A stretch of 64,000 bases of DNA from Membranipora membranacea (GCA_914767715.1 OU612069.1:25477387-25541386), one strand, 5' to 3'. Shown: positions 43,654 to 55,344, counted from the stretch's first letter. Notes: generated by a model not told the origin, from the letters alone. Made by a program: numbers and translations.

Positions 43654-46600
43654 ATGAACTCTCAGTCGTCTGCTGAAGGAATGGATATGTTGGTACAAAC
43701 AGCAGTATTACTGGTACGTAAGCAAAGTGACTTTATTATAAACCCACTACTCCATATCAGGTAAATGTGTGCCCCTTGAATTCTCTAATCTAGAAGAGTG
43801 AATTACTGATACTTCAAACTCAGTCTTCCTGCCTCGTGGCCAGAACATCCGCAGAGAAAATTGGAAAAATTAGGGGGTGAAATCAGAGAACTGATTCCTT
43901 AAGTTTTGAATTGCCCTGTCATTAGTGGTATGTAGCACGCTTCACACTTTCGCCGAAGTTTAGTAGTATTTCATGTCCTTGTTTTTGAGCAACCTTGACC
44001 CTATGTACAGTAGACCAAGCTTGGTCCATTTGCCGCGGGACCAGTGGAAGGGAGTAACAGAAACGCATGCAATCGGATTAAACTTGTTCTAATAGTACAG
44101 CTGAGCTTTTATAACATATCAGAGAGCTATATAATAATAGCATTTTGACTTATACAGTAAACTTTGCAAGTCCAAATCCAGTTGACTTTACAAAAGTTTC
44201 TGCATCCACGAGATATCAATTTAAGAGTAAAGACAATTGTCTTGTATCTGGTAGATTTCAACAGGGATGATCTTGGCTTCTGGAGATCAGACTTTATTCA
44301 CAAATCACACCACATCGGTAAGAACTCTATTCGAGCATTTTAACAGTTCATCAATGTCAAATATTAAGGACAAGATATAATGACATTATTTATAGATGAC
44401 TACCGCCTGTTTTGAAGGTTCTTATGGTGGCCAAAGATTTCAGGGTTAGATATCGGTTGCACAAAATAACAAAACATCTGACACAGACATTATTAAAAAT
44501 TAATCATACCGCATTGTTGACCATTCCTTTATCCGTTCCATCCGTACACACCGGTGAGAAAACTGGCGTTAAGTTGTTTACTCCAGTCGTGAATGCATGA
44601 GTTCAAAGACAATACCAGCCAATGTTCGCTATCGATAACTTCCTGTTTTGACAGTGTTTATGATTGGCTGTGATTTCTTGATAGACTATAAATCAAGTAC
44701 CATTACGATACATTTGACACAGGCAGACTAGGATTATTTTCTATCGTTTCAGGCCAAGATGGAAAGATTTTATGACGACACAATGGAGGTCTGGCATATT
44801 GAAGAAGATGAGTTTCGACCTGGATACCTTTTGTACTCAGATCGATCTGCTTTTAAGCAGCTCAACACAAATACACAACAATCATCCACTCTTGTAGGAC
44901 AGTCAACCAGTCATTCCTATATTGAAGGACAAGGCACAGCGGCAAAGTTCAATGTTATCAGTGGATTTGTGCAAGTAAACAGTACATTCTGGATTCTAGT
45001 TGATCAGGGAAACCACTGCATCCGGGGAGTACTGAAACACTCGGTGTTCGGTGTCGGTGTTCAGTATAACACGTCTCATCTCGCCGGTGTTTGTGGTGAG
45101 AGCGGCTACAATAATGGGCCCATCACAAAATTTAATGACCCTTCGAAAATCATCAATTCTCCTAAAAGAGACAGATACTTCATAAGTGATTATGGCAATG
45201 TTGCAGTAAGGGAATTTGATCTCATCACCCGAATTACTGTGATTTGGTATTCCTTTAGTGCTGCATATGGTCCTGTTGGTTTGGCGCTTGCAAGTAATGG
45301 GATTCTTTACATGGTAACCAGTGACATACGATGGGTACATCGTATAATAAATGAGAACAGTGCACTATCTAGCACTGGCTACTTAACGAGCCGTGATTCA
45401 TTAGGCTATCAAGATGGCACACTGTCTGAAGCAAAATTCAGATTCCCGCAAGAAATTGAGCTGCTCAACGACACCCTTCTTTTAGTTGCTGATAAAGGAA
45501 ACAGCAGGTTGCGACTGGTTGACGAAGAAAATAATATTGTGACTACTTTATGTGATACAATCGTTGACGGGATTAATCCTGACAGTTGCACTATACCTGG
45601 AGCGCAGTCCCTCACTGTCACACAATCTGGAGAGGTGTATGTGGGAAGCGAACAGGGAATATGGAAAGTTTCTCTGTTTGAAGCCGGTAAGGACTTCAGG
45701 GCGAACAAAGCTTCAGAAAATCAGAATGATATTATAATGGTGCCAGTACATTTTCTCAAGTTGCTAATTTCATGAAAAGACTTGGTTGGCTGATGGATAC
45801 ATTTAGCCTATGAAATCTAACAGGTAAATACCAAACAAGATTCACATGAGGATAATCTGTAAAGAGTGACACATGTAATTATCATTTGTGTTTTATCTTT
45901 CATCAGGAGAAGAGGTGAAGCTCCAGACACCAAGTGAGTCACCTACAGATTCCAGTGAGTAAATTACAAAGTAGATACCTATTAGCCAGATTCTACTTAA
46001 ACTTGTGGTTTTACAGAGTTTTCTTCTCTTCTCTTGCATGGGGAGGTAACTCTAAAATAAACGGAGAGGAGCAGCGATCTAGGAACCCTGGCTTACCTTT
46101 AGATCATGTTGTTGTAATATCTTGTCGTCATTGGCGGTTTTATTGTTGTTGTCGTTTAATTGCCTTGACTATTTCTTTCACTTATTTTCTAGGAGAAAGA
46201 GAGGGCTTCAGCTCTCCAATTGCACCAACCTCAAATTCGAGTAAGTGAACAATTGAATCCCTTGGTTTACCTGCTTTGTGCCCCAATTGTTGGATCATGT
46301 TGTTATTATATCTTATCATCATTGGTGGTCATGTTGTTGCTGTCGTTTAATTGCACTGACTTTTTCTTTCAATTACTTTTTAGGAGAAAGAGAGGGCTTC
46401 AGTTCTCCATTGACACCAACATCAAATTTGAGTAAGTAAATAACTAAATCCTTTAGTTTGGTTTGGTTTCAAATCGCCTCTTGTTGATGATATTGTTGAC
46501 ATTAAGATAAGATAGCAGTTTTTTTTTAAATCCGTCAAAGACAGTTTACAATTGTTTAAAAAGGCTCTGTGATTATAATGGCATATCCATTCAAACTTTG

Positions 46601-48626
46601 AATACTGGGAGGTACAAAACTACATAAAAAATTTCGGTCTTCATTATTGGCATCCTGTATGATTTCCTGCTAAAAGAGTAGCACTGATTCAGAATATGAG
46701 TATCAAAATTGATAAAGATTCTCTCTATTACCCTGGATTGCTGAAAAATACCATAACTCAATATTTAACACAAAGTTGGGTAATATCAAAGTTTCGATAA
46801 AATCGAGTTTTTGTGACTTAGAGAGATTAAACCGTTTTAATTTAGAAAAACAAAAAACCTTGTCCTGAGCATTTTATAGATATGACTAGCGTTTTTGTGC
46901 CACTTTAGGTCATGGCTAAAATTTATACCTAAACACTGTAAATGGTCCGCTTTCTCAATGAGTTGGCTATTTGAGTTGGTACTCATGAATAGCATATGTT
47001 CTGCGAAAGCTCTGCACCATCTCCTTTGTCTTCTTAGCATTGATTGAAAGGTTAACTGATTTGCATTGCCCTGAAAAATGTCCTACTGCATCAAAATAAA
47101 ATTCGTTATCTGCTTTAAACTTTAAGAGTACCACAATAGATATGTCATCAGGGTATTTGAAAAATTTGATGTTGCCATGCCCTGAGCGAATAAAATCTGT
47201 GTATATAGAAAAAAGTACTGGGGATAAAACACCCCCTTGAGGGCACCCTATATTACAAGATCAAACATCAGACTTACATTATTGTCGGAGTTGCTGCCAA
47301 TTTTTATTATATTCCATTTTCCTGTTTACTTTCACAGCAGGATCAGAGAGACAGCAGAGTGAATCTCTCCGACAGCAGGCTATTATCATTATAGTCCCTG
47401 CTATTGTAGGACTCATTATACTGATACTAGCTGCTATATGTGTCATAAGGAAACTCAAAGCTAAACAATCTGTGTAAGTCATGTATATGATGTTGTTTGC
47501 TGTTATTGTCGATGACTCAGGAGCGAAGGGAATATTTACAACTCGAGGGATGATTATTGTAAACTGTTGACTCCACACAAATTTCCAGCCATGCGGGATA
47601 AGGGGAAATGATATTAATTTACAGTATTGCTAGTTGCTATATGCGAAAAATGATTGTTTGCAGCATTTGATAAGATTTTCAAATTAGATCAGACAGTTAT
47701 CCAGCTGTGAATAATAAAAAAATTATAATCATGGACTACCAAACTTGGGCAGACAGTAAAAAGTAATTAAGCTCTCACGCGTCTCTCTTATTTTCTGTAG
47801 ATCTTTAAATCAAGAGGAACCAACGCTTGCAGGCAGTGATGATAGGAGAGGTAAGTGTCAACTGATTCCTCTAGCTATCAATCTGGCCGTATTGAAAGTA
47901 CGACCAACGATCAATATCTGCTCTATTGAAATTTCAATGCCTTGACATGTTGAGACTCAATCTTTGAATCCTTGAATGGTTGGACTGCATCCCAGTCCCC
48001 AGTCGTCCTTCAGGATACTCGAGTAATTTATCTTTCAAATTCTGTATAACAATACCCTTTACAATGGCATTCTAACTCTTCTTCTACAGTTCATACTGTT
48101 TAATTTTGATGTTATACTTTCCAGACAAATTAATGATTGTTTCATAGGAGATAAAAAGTATTTCAATATTTCAGATTTTGGTGACTATGAGCACATATAC
48201 AGTGAGATTTATGAAGATTTGCCTCCACCTATTCCTCTGCCTTTAATCAAAATGCAAAGTTATGAAGTACCACTCGCCGCCCATAACGGCAAAGTCTCAA
48301 CTGGTACTAAAAGAGATGAAGGCAGCTTTGCCCAACCAAACTCTACACTTCAGGACTGTACATCAGAAGAACAGAGCGTATATTACTCTGATGTATTGAG
48401 GTCACCTGAACAACTGAGTCCAGAACAGGATGGTCCTAATATCCACACCACAGAGCTACATGGACGGGAGATCAACAGGGAATCACAAACAGAATCACAC
48501 ACAAACTCTGGGTCTGCTGCAGATCAAGAGTCTAAGCCGCAGATGGAGATAGCAGAAGATAAGGTGACTGATGACGGCATATACTTGTATTCAGATAAGA
48601 TTGTGTATCATACACCAAGATTTTAA
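43654..48626 (+). CDS. NHL-repeat single-pass receptor with Tyr-motif tail
   Basis: A type I membrane receptor candidate. Exons: 43654-43713, 44255-44317, 44753-45686, 45907-45954, 46193-46240, 46384-46431, 47338-47473, 47801-47850, 48175-48626. All intron phases agree (0,0,1,1,1,1,2,1). Exons 1-2 join to a signal peptide: MDMLVQ then TAVLLISTGMILA. Exon 3 holds an NHL-type propeller: GQGTAAKFN, WILVDQGNHCIRGV, YFISDYGNVAVREFD, GYQDGTLSEAKFRFP, LLVADKGNSRLRLVD, and VYVGSEQGIWKV. Three 16-residue Ser/Thr/Pro-rich stalk exons follow, two of them near-duplicates. Exon 7 encodes a membrane helix (IIIIVPAIVGLIILILAAIC) and a basic stop-transfer. The tail has YEHIYSEIYEDL, PPPIPLP, YYSDVL and YLYSDKI. 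The three exons before the propeller's end are the least certain (first two rest on splice fit). Ligand unknown. An AATAAA lies at 48806. Confidence 0.75.
46540..47265 (-). pseudogene. LINE RT fragment in a receptor intron
   Basis: Between the last stalk exon and the membrane exon. - strand pieces: IGCPQGGVLSPVLFSIYTDF (near 47260), FFKYPDDISIVVLLKF, NLSINAKKTKEMV, and HLQCLGINFSHDLKWHKNAS. Motif C is YPDD instead of YADD. It is related to the LINE at 21470-24879 and truncated at both ends. Confidence 0.75.
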
Positions 48627-48805
48627 GTAAGGTCAGCTAGCAAGAGAAACTTAAGCACAATATTTAATCGTCAAAAACGATATATATCTTATATACACTT
48701 TTAAACCATTGTAATTATACTACAATTGTGTTATCTAGTTCTCTCCGGTTCTTCGTGCAGTGATATCTATAAACATGTTTCCTTTTTTCTGGGAGTGATT
48801 TTAAA

Positions 48806-48811
48806 ATAAAT
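48806..48811 (+). terminator. Polyadenylation signal of receptor gene
   Basis: AATAAA about 180 bases after the receptor stop codon, followed by T-rich sequence. Position fits a 3' UTR end. Confidence 0.5.
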
Positions 48812-48826
48812 ATATTTTATTTTTTC

Positions 48827-49464
48827 TAGTCGCAAATTATTCTTTCTTAATATTCTATATTCATATACCATAAACGGCCCACCACTTTAGAACTTTCTCT
48901 GACCTTACTGGCTCAGTGCCTTTAAGAGTTTGAGCGGCCGGAAACTCCTGAATGATGTTACAAAGAAATATTGATGTACATACTGAAAATCCTAGTGTCA
49001 TAAAAATTGCCAATTGGTTGTCATGACATGTCATGGCTTTTAATATTTATATAGAATTTGTATGACAGTTTGGTGTCAATAGTTCCCTCATCAATGCCCC
49101 AGTCCTCTGCAGCAAGTAACAACGAATCGATTAAAATAACTTTGACAAAACAATTCCTATAGATTTGTTTATCTTAAAGCCATATTTGCACCTCCCCATA
49201 TTCGGTATCATATTGAAGGTCTCAGTTTAATCAAGAGCACTGTTGCTACTTTGCTCTGTGCATGAAGAATAAATTGTCATTGAAATAACTAAAATGGGGC
49301 AGAAGAGATTGATTATCACCATTCACCCATACCATAGGTCCAAGCCTGTAGGGTCTATGACCATCCAAATGTAAAAAGATGTGACACAGGTTTAAAGCTC
49401 CTGTTGTTGTGGCCGTTATCAAACAATAATACTGACACACAGGTCCCATTTCTATTCACTAGAA
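48827..49464. other. No gene seen
   Basis: AT-rich spacer between the receptor and the duplicated block; nothing recognised. Confidence 0.45.
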
Positions 49465-49715
49465 CTATCTTATACATTGAAGTGTCATCCATTCTTTTGG
49501 GCTTTTTCTTCTCTTCTTTGCTCTGTTGAGAGCCTCTATTTCTTCTTTAAACCTATACAAGCGTTCTAGTAGTAGTTCATTTCTTTTGGTGGTTGAAATA
49601 ACAACAGATTAAACATCACAACTAGCATTATGAAAGCAGGATCAGTAGCAGTAGCTTGGTCATTGACATGCTTCATCTTGGTTTATCAAAATCTCTAGCA
49701 AAACCGACACAGTAT
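49465..49715. repeat. Direct repeat, copy 1
   Basis: A ~250-bp block (CTATCTTATACATTGAAGTG to GACACAGTAT) recurs 304 bases later at 49769. The copies differ by roughly a tenth. It sits at the start of the partial receptor duplicate. Confidence 0.8.
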
Positions 49716-49768
49716 GTGCCCAATGGAGATCACTCAACTTCGCCCCCATGGAAAATGCTATCAAAATG

Positions 49769-50023
49769 CTATCTTACACATTAAAGTGTCATCCATTCTT
49801 CTGGACTTTTTCTTTTTCTCTTTGCCCTGTTGAGAGCCTCTATTTCTACTTTAAACCTATACAAGCCTCCTAGTAGTAGTACATTTCTCTGAATGGTTGA
49901 AATAACAACAGATTAAAAGTCATAACTAGCATGATGAAAGCAGTAGCAGTAGCTTGGTCGTTGATATGCCCCATCTTGGTGAATCAAAATACCAACACTG
50001 ACACTGACACTGACACAGTATTT
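49769..50023. repeat. Direct repeat, copy 2
   Basis: Second copy of 49465-49715. It contains a short ACTGAC tandem before GTATTTGATAAAGG, where receptor-like sequence begins. Confidence 0.8.
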
Positions 50024-51090
50024 GATAAAGGAAACAGCAGGCTACAACTGGTTGACAGAGGAAATAATATTGTAACTACTCTGATACCATCTTTGATGAA
50101 ATTAATCCTGACAGCTGCACTATACCTGGAGCGCAGTCTCTCACTGTCACACAGTCTGTAGAGGTGTATGTGGGAAGCGAACAGGGAATATGGAAACTTA
50201 CCTTGTTTGGTAAGGTGCTCAGTTTGAACAAAGGAGTAGTAAATAAGAGTGATAATAGTGGTTCAAGCTTCCAGTACATTTTTTCAAATTTCTCAGGCTC
50301 ATTTTATGAAAATACTTTGTTGCCATTGACATGCATAAATTTAGCCTATGAAATCTTACAGGAAAATACGAAACAGTATACTAACTTGAGGAGAATCTGA
50401 AAAGTGTGAAAAATGTAAAATCATTTTTATTTTATCTTTCATCAGGAGAAGAAGCGAAACTCCAGACACCAAGTGAGCCACCCACAGATTCCGGTGAGTA
50501 AATGAATACCTATTCGCTAGATTCTACTGCAACTTATGGTTGCTCCTATTTCTACAGAGTGATCTCCTCTTCCCTTGCAAGGGAAGTAACTCTAAAATAC
50601 ACTGAGAGGAGCAGTGATTCAGGAACCCTGGCTTACCTTTAGATCATGTTGTTGCAATATCTTGTCGTCATTGGCGGTTTTATTGTTGTTGTCGTTTAAT
50701 TGCCTTGACTATTTCTTTCACTTATTTTCTAGGAGAAAGACAGGGCTTCAGCTCTCCAATTGCACCAACCTCAAATTCGAGTAAGTGAACAACTGTATGT
50801 TAGTATGTAGTATGTAGTATGTTAGTATGGTTGTGTTGCTGATGTTGTTGACATTATTGTCAGAGATTTTGCCAATTTGTATTATATTCCATTTATCTGT
50901 TATTTTTGACAGCAGGTTCAGAGGAAAATCAGAGTGAGTCTCACACACAGAATATTACCATTAAATCCCTGCTGTAGTAGGACTCATTGAACTGATACTA
51001 GCTGCTATATGCGTCATAGGGAAACTCAAAGCTAAACCAAGGCTAAACCAAGCTAAGCCAACTCCTTGGCTAAACACACTGTGTAAGTCA
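50020..51090 (+). pseudogene. Partial broken duplicate of the NHL receptor
   Basis: Tandem copy of the 3' part of the receptor gene. It begins in the last NHL repeat (FDKGNSRLQLVDRGNNIVTTL), loses about four bases at 50082 (frameshift), then reads DEINPDSCTIPGAQSLTVTQ and YVGSEQGIWKLTLFG to a GTAAGG donor near 50210. Stalk exons recur at 50446 (EEAKLQTPSEPPTDS) and 50733 (FSSPIAPTSNS). The membrane exon near 50912 keeps LILAAICVIGKLKAK but has lost its frame at KSLL followed by TAG. A run of CTAAACCAAG repeats near 51040 extends it. Signal peptide, most of the propeller and the cytoplasmic tail are absent. Intron sequences around the stalk exons also match the parent, so the duplication was genomic, not by retrotransposition. 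Confidence 0.85.
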
Positions 51091-51239
51091 TGTTGTTGTT
51101 GTTTGCTGTGGCTGTCAATGAAGAAATATTTACAACTGCTTGATTTTTGACTGCTGACTCCACACACATTTACAGCCATGCAGGATAGAGAATAAAATAT
51201 ATATATTTACAGTGTTGCTATTTGATATGCGAAAATGGA

Positions 51240-51490
51240 TTCCGTGTCAAAATGCCATGGTCAAAATGCCATTGGGACAAAATGCCAGTGACATAATGCC
51301 ATTGCCATGATGCCATGGCCATAATGCCATAGGTGATAACAATACCGCACATTATACCAATGCCAAAATACCAGTTGTACAAAACGCCAGTTGTGTCAGA
51401 ATACCAGTGGATATAATGCCGGATTGGACATAATACGTACCATTTGGGACAACATACCATATCCCAAAAAACCATTGTCATAATGCCAAT
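51240..51490. repeat. Degenerate AATGCCA minisatellite
   Basis: About 16 imperfect copies of a ~16-base unit such as ATAATGCCATTGCCATG, decaying from left to right. No coding sense. Confidence 0.75.
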
Positions 51491-51561
51491 ATAGATTACA
51501 AAAGGAGATCAAGCCACGCCTTATTTTCATTGTTAGTTATATTACAGCTGCGAATTGCTCG

Positions 51562-51690
51562 GTCAGAGCAGGAGGTGGTTCAGCTGGTCAGAGCCATCTC
51601 ATTCACTGTTCAAATCTAGAAGTTTCTCCGTTTGAATTTTGATGATCTCTGGAGTTTGTTGGTGTCCACAAACTGAGAGCTAGTGAATTG
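51562..51690 (+). mobile_element. tRNA-derived SINE (family 1), old copy
   Basis: AGGAGGTGGTTCAGCTGGTC gives an A box, a decayed B box follows (TGTTCAAATCTA), and the body keeps CCACAAACTGAGAGCTAG. Confidence 0.55.
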
Positions 51691-52199
51691 TAACAAATAC
51701 TTCCTAACTATTCTCTAGAATTATAATGACAATAACTCTGGATTATTACCAACTTTTTTTTGGAAAGCCAAGTCTTGACTCATGTTACTAATGACATCGA
51801 TAAGACCACAATGATTGAACATAGAGCCGGTTAACTCTGCATTCATTAGTTGTATAAAAAGTTACAGTGACTAATAACAAGAAAAAAAAAGTCTGTTCAC
51901 CCAAAATGAACTTTCACTGCTAGGCCATGTCCATAGTATTCAGCATTCAGCATTCAGTCATTTTATAGGGGTTTGTGAGTCACAGGACGTTCACAACTTG
52001 AACACCATGTTGTAAATTTAGTATATGATAGTGAGGATAAAGATATGTTTTTAAATCTCTTCCGACCATATACACAATCAACAAACTTTTATTTTCTTCT
52101 CAATGGTATAAAAGCCAATTTACAGAGCCGTTTCGTCAAATTGTGGTGTCACTAGGCAAAATTTTTGTTTTTCTTAAATAGATATCCATAGAAATTGAT
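51691..52199. other. No gene seen
   Basis: AT-rich. The part after about 51990 may be further decayed LINE but is not readable. Confidence 0.4.
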
Positions 52200-54115
52200 A
52201 ACAGACCCATTTTAATTTTAAACTCGACATCGAAGGTTTCAAAAAAACTCCTCTCTACGCAAATGAGAGAGTATTCGGAGTGCAAAGAATTACTCACAAA
52301 TTAGAGATTTGGCATAAGATGGAAGCGCAGTACAACTGACACAATCAATATTATAATGGAACAACTTTTCGACCATTATAATGATAGAAAATTCACCCAG
52401 AGTTTGTTTTTAGATCTTTCAATACAATACATATACAATAAATCACGGCATTATTATAAGTAAACAGAAGATTTCAGATTTTCTTCCCCCTCATATCGAT
52501 TGTTAGAAATATATCTTTTAAATAGAAAACAGTTTGTCTTGGTAAATGAATTAATTCAGGTTTACTGTCTGTCATGGTCGGTGCTACCCAGGGTTCAGTT
52601 CACGGGCCGGTACTATTTTTAATAATAAATATTGACCTTTTAAGGTAATGTCAAAGACCGATCCGAATATCAACATATCATATACCGTTGGAAAGCTGCC
52701 GAGCTACTGAAAATGAATACCTGAACGAAAACTTGATTCGATGACGTTGTGTCATTTTAGGGAGTAAATGAGGCAAAAACCGCTGTTTTTGTCAATGCAG
52801 ATGGAAGAGTCATATTAATTGCAAAAATTTGAAAACATGTGGAATGTATACTTAGAGATTGCATTCATCATAAAATTTGATTTTCTCTGATATATGACTA
52901 GTCTAAATTGACTTTTTACGTCACGCCATACAATGCAATTTTTTGTGAAGCCATTAAAATATGTGAAATTTCAATCATAAATTCACAACAGATCATAGGC
53001 TCAAATAAAAATTAATTATGATTTTCTCTTAGAGTACTCTTCAAATGTCATACACATTGACTTTCAAAAAATTAGCTTGCATATTGCAGTGACAGTAGAC
53101 TCTCGAATGCGGCTAATATTTTCGCCACCTTTGCATAACGCCAAACATGCTGTCCAAATAACCATTATTGTGGCCAAACAAAGTTTTTTTGAAAGTTTTC
53201 GTATATGAAGCTGCTTTCATTAACCATGGTGCACACAAGAAATGCCAACATAATTTTTCATTGCATCTTCATTTTTCTTGAATTTAACGCAAAAGAATGC
53301 CAAAAAACACCTCAAAAGTCCCTAAAATTAGCTGTTTTTTGGCATTCTTTTGCGTTGAATTCAAAAAAAATGAAGATGCAATGAAAAATTATGTTGGTAT
53401 TTCCTGTGTGCACCATGGTTAATGAAAGCGGCTTCGTATGTGAGAACTTTCAAAAAAACTTTGTTTGGCCACAATAATGGTTATTTGGACAGCATGTTTG
53501 GCGTTATGCAAAGGTGGCGAAAATATTAGCCGTATTCGAGAGTCTACTGTCATTGTAATATGCAAGCTAACTTTTTGAAAGTCAATGTGTAAGACATTTA
53601 AAGAGTACTCTATGACAAAATCTTAATTAATTTTGATTTGAGCCTATGATCTGTTGTGAATTAATGATTGAAATTTCACATATTTTCACGGCTTCACAAA
53701 AAAATGGGTTGTATGGCGTGACGTAAACAGTCAATTAAGACTAGTCATATATCAAAGAAAATCCAATTTTACGATGAACGCAATCTCTAAGTATACATTC
53801 CACCTGATTTGAAATTTCTTGCAATTAATTTGACTGCTCAATCTGCATCGACAAAAAGAGCGTTTCCTGCCTCATTTCCTCCCTAAAATAACACAACGTC
53901 ATCAAATCAAGTTTTTGTTTAGGTATTCATTTTCAGTAGCTCGGCAGCTTTCCAACGGTATATGATATGTTGATATTCGGATCGGTCTTTGACATTACCT
54001 TAAATGCATCCCCAAATCTAAATTAAATACCTTTTGCTGACGATACCAATATTTTTAGTACTAAACCTGAAATTACGAAGAGAAATTTATTTAGTTTGCG
54101 ATTGACTCTATTACA
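52200..54115 (+). pseudogene. LINE RT fragment split by a MITE
   Basis: The left part reads TTDTINIIMEQLFDHYNDRK, SLFLDLS (motif A), a frame-shifted connector, and GATQGSVHGPVLFLIINIDL (motif B, near 52600). The right part resumes at 54003 with NASPNLN and FADDTNIFSTKPE (motif C). Removing the MITE and one TA restores a continuous D-L-L-N-A-S reading that aligns with the LINE at 41440-41510. Other frameshifts show the LINE was already decaying. Confidence 0.8.
52643..54000. mobile_element. Palindromic MITE with TA target duplication
   Basis: A 1358-bp near-perfect palindrome. Ends AGGTAATGTCAAAGACCG and complement, arms of about 650 bp, loop of about 25 bases near 53320. It is bordered by TA at 52641-52642 and 54001-54002. 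TA duplication suggests mobilisation by a Tc1/mariner-type transposase. No coding sequence inside. Confidence 0.9.
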
Positions 54116-54232
54116 AGTTATCAAACCATCTTAATTACCCTGCATATAAACCGAGTACGAAACGAGCTGCCTACAAGTTTAACAATCTTGCCATCAGACA
54201 TCTACTGACCACATTTCCAGGTGTAATGGAAC

Positions 54233-54376
54233 TTACTTCCACTTACTTCTATTTGCCTTCACTTACCTCCGCTTGTCTCCACTTGCCTCACTTACTCTAA
54301 CTTACTCTCACTTACTCTCACTTACTCTCACTTACTCTCACTTACTCTCACTTACTCTCACTCACTCTCACTTACT
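54233..54376. repeat. CTTACTCTCA 10-bp minisatellite
   Basis: Degenerate CTTACTTCCA-type units turn into about eight near-exact CTTACTCTCA units. Confidence 0.9.
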
Positions 54377-54809
54377 TACCTTTACATTGACCTGACTGAT
54401 ATATGGTAATCAACCTTTGTTTGTCGTGTTATGATACCTAGTGTTAGAAGTCTGTGATTCTATAACTGCCTGTTGTTGCAAGCTGAGTACATGACATGTT
54501 CTCACCACATTTAATATTACTGCAGGTAAGAGGCTCCTGATAACTTCTGTTCGGTGAACAAGGAAACATTCGGCCGAAAGGATATTAACATCAATATATG
54601 TAACTATCAAATGTAAGTACAAATAGTATTATACGCAACACATAAATTTAAGTGACGTAAAACATTGATATTAACTATTTTATGTTCGTGTATTAAGTCT
54701 ATCACTACAAGATGAGGATTTCAGATCGACACCTAATATTCTCCATTTGTAGCCACTATCTGACCTGATTGTGTTGGAGTAATCATCTTTACATGTGAAT
54801 CAAAGCCTG
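54377..54809. other. No gene seen
   Basis: AT-rich spacer; nothing recognised. Confidence 0.45.
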
Positions 54810-55290
54810 AATTATTAACAACGAAGAACCAATAATGGAATGTGTATATAAGAATGATCCATTTTGGCTTTTAAAAGCTGCTCAAAATTAGCGGATGAAT
54901 TACTAGCTACACTCGATGGATTGTAAATTAACAAAAGACAAAACCCAGAAATGGCGCCGACAATTTCGATTGCCAAAATTTTAGTTTCACCACATTTCAC
55001 CAAGTCAACTTTATTGAATGATATGTGATTCTTGACATAAATAGCCAAACCCCCTCCACGAGAAGAAAATCCTCTATCTTTTCTAGAACATAACCTGGTA
55101 TGTGATAAGATTTATTGTAATGCGAACTATTGAACCACGTTTCAGAGAAACATAAAATATCATGATTGGTAAAATCTGTAGACACACGGAATTTATTGTT
55201 GTGAGCGATTGCAGCAAGCAGCAATAAAAAACTGCTCTGACATTGTTTTTAGTAAAACCTATACTAGTAATATTTAACAAATGATAAAAC
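54810..55290 (-). pseudogene. LINE endonuclease N-terminal fragment
   Basis: On the - strand: FTKNNVRA, then after a frameshift HDILCFSETWFNSSHYNKSY, another frameshift, GLAIYVKNHISFNKVDL and TKILAIEIVG, LLIYNPSS. This is the first half of an AP-like endonuclease with the SETWF catalytic Glu. It lies in opposite orientation to the LINE that follows. Confidence 0.7.
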
Positions 55291-55344
55291 ATTTCACCGA
55301 GCGCGGAAAAAGAATAGCAATGACTTAGACTCGGATAGTACTTC

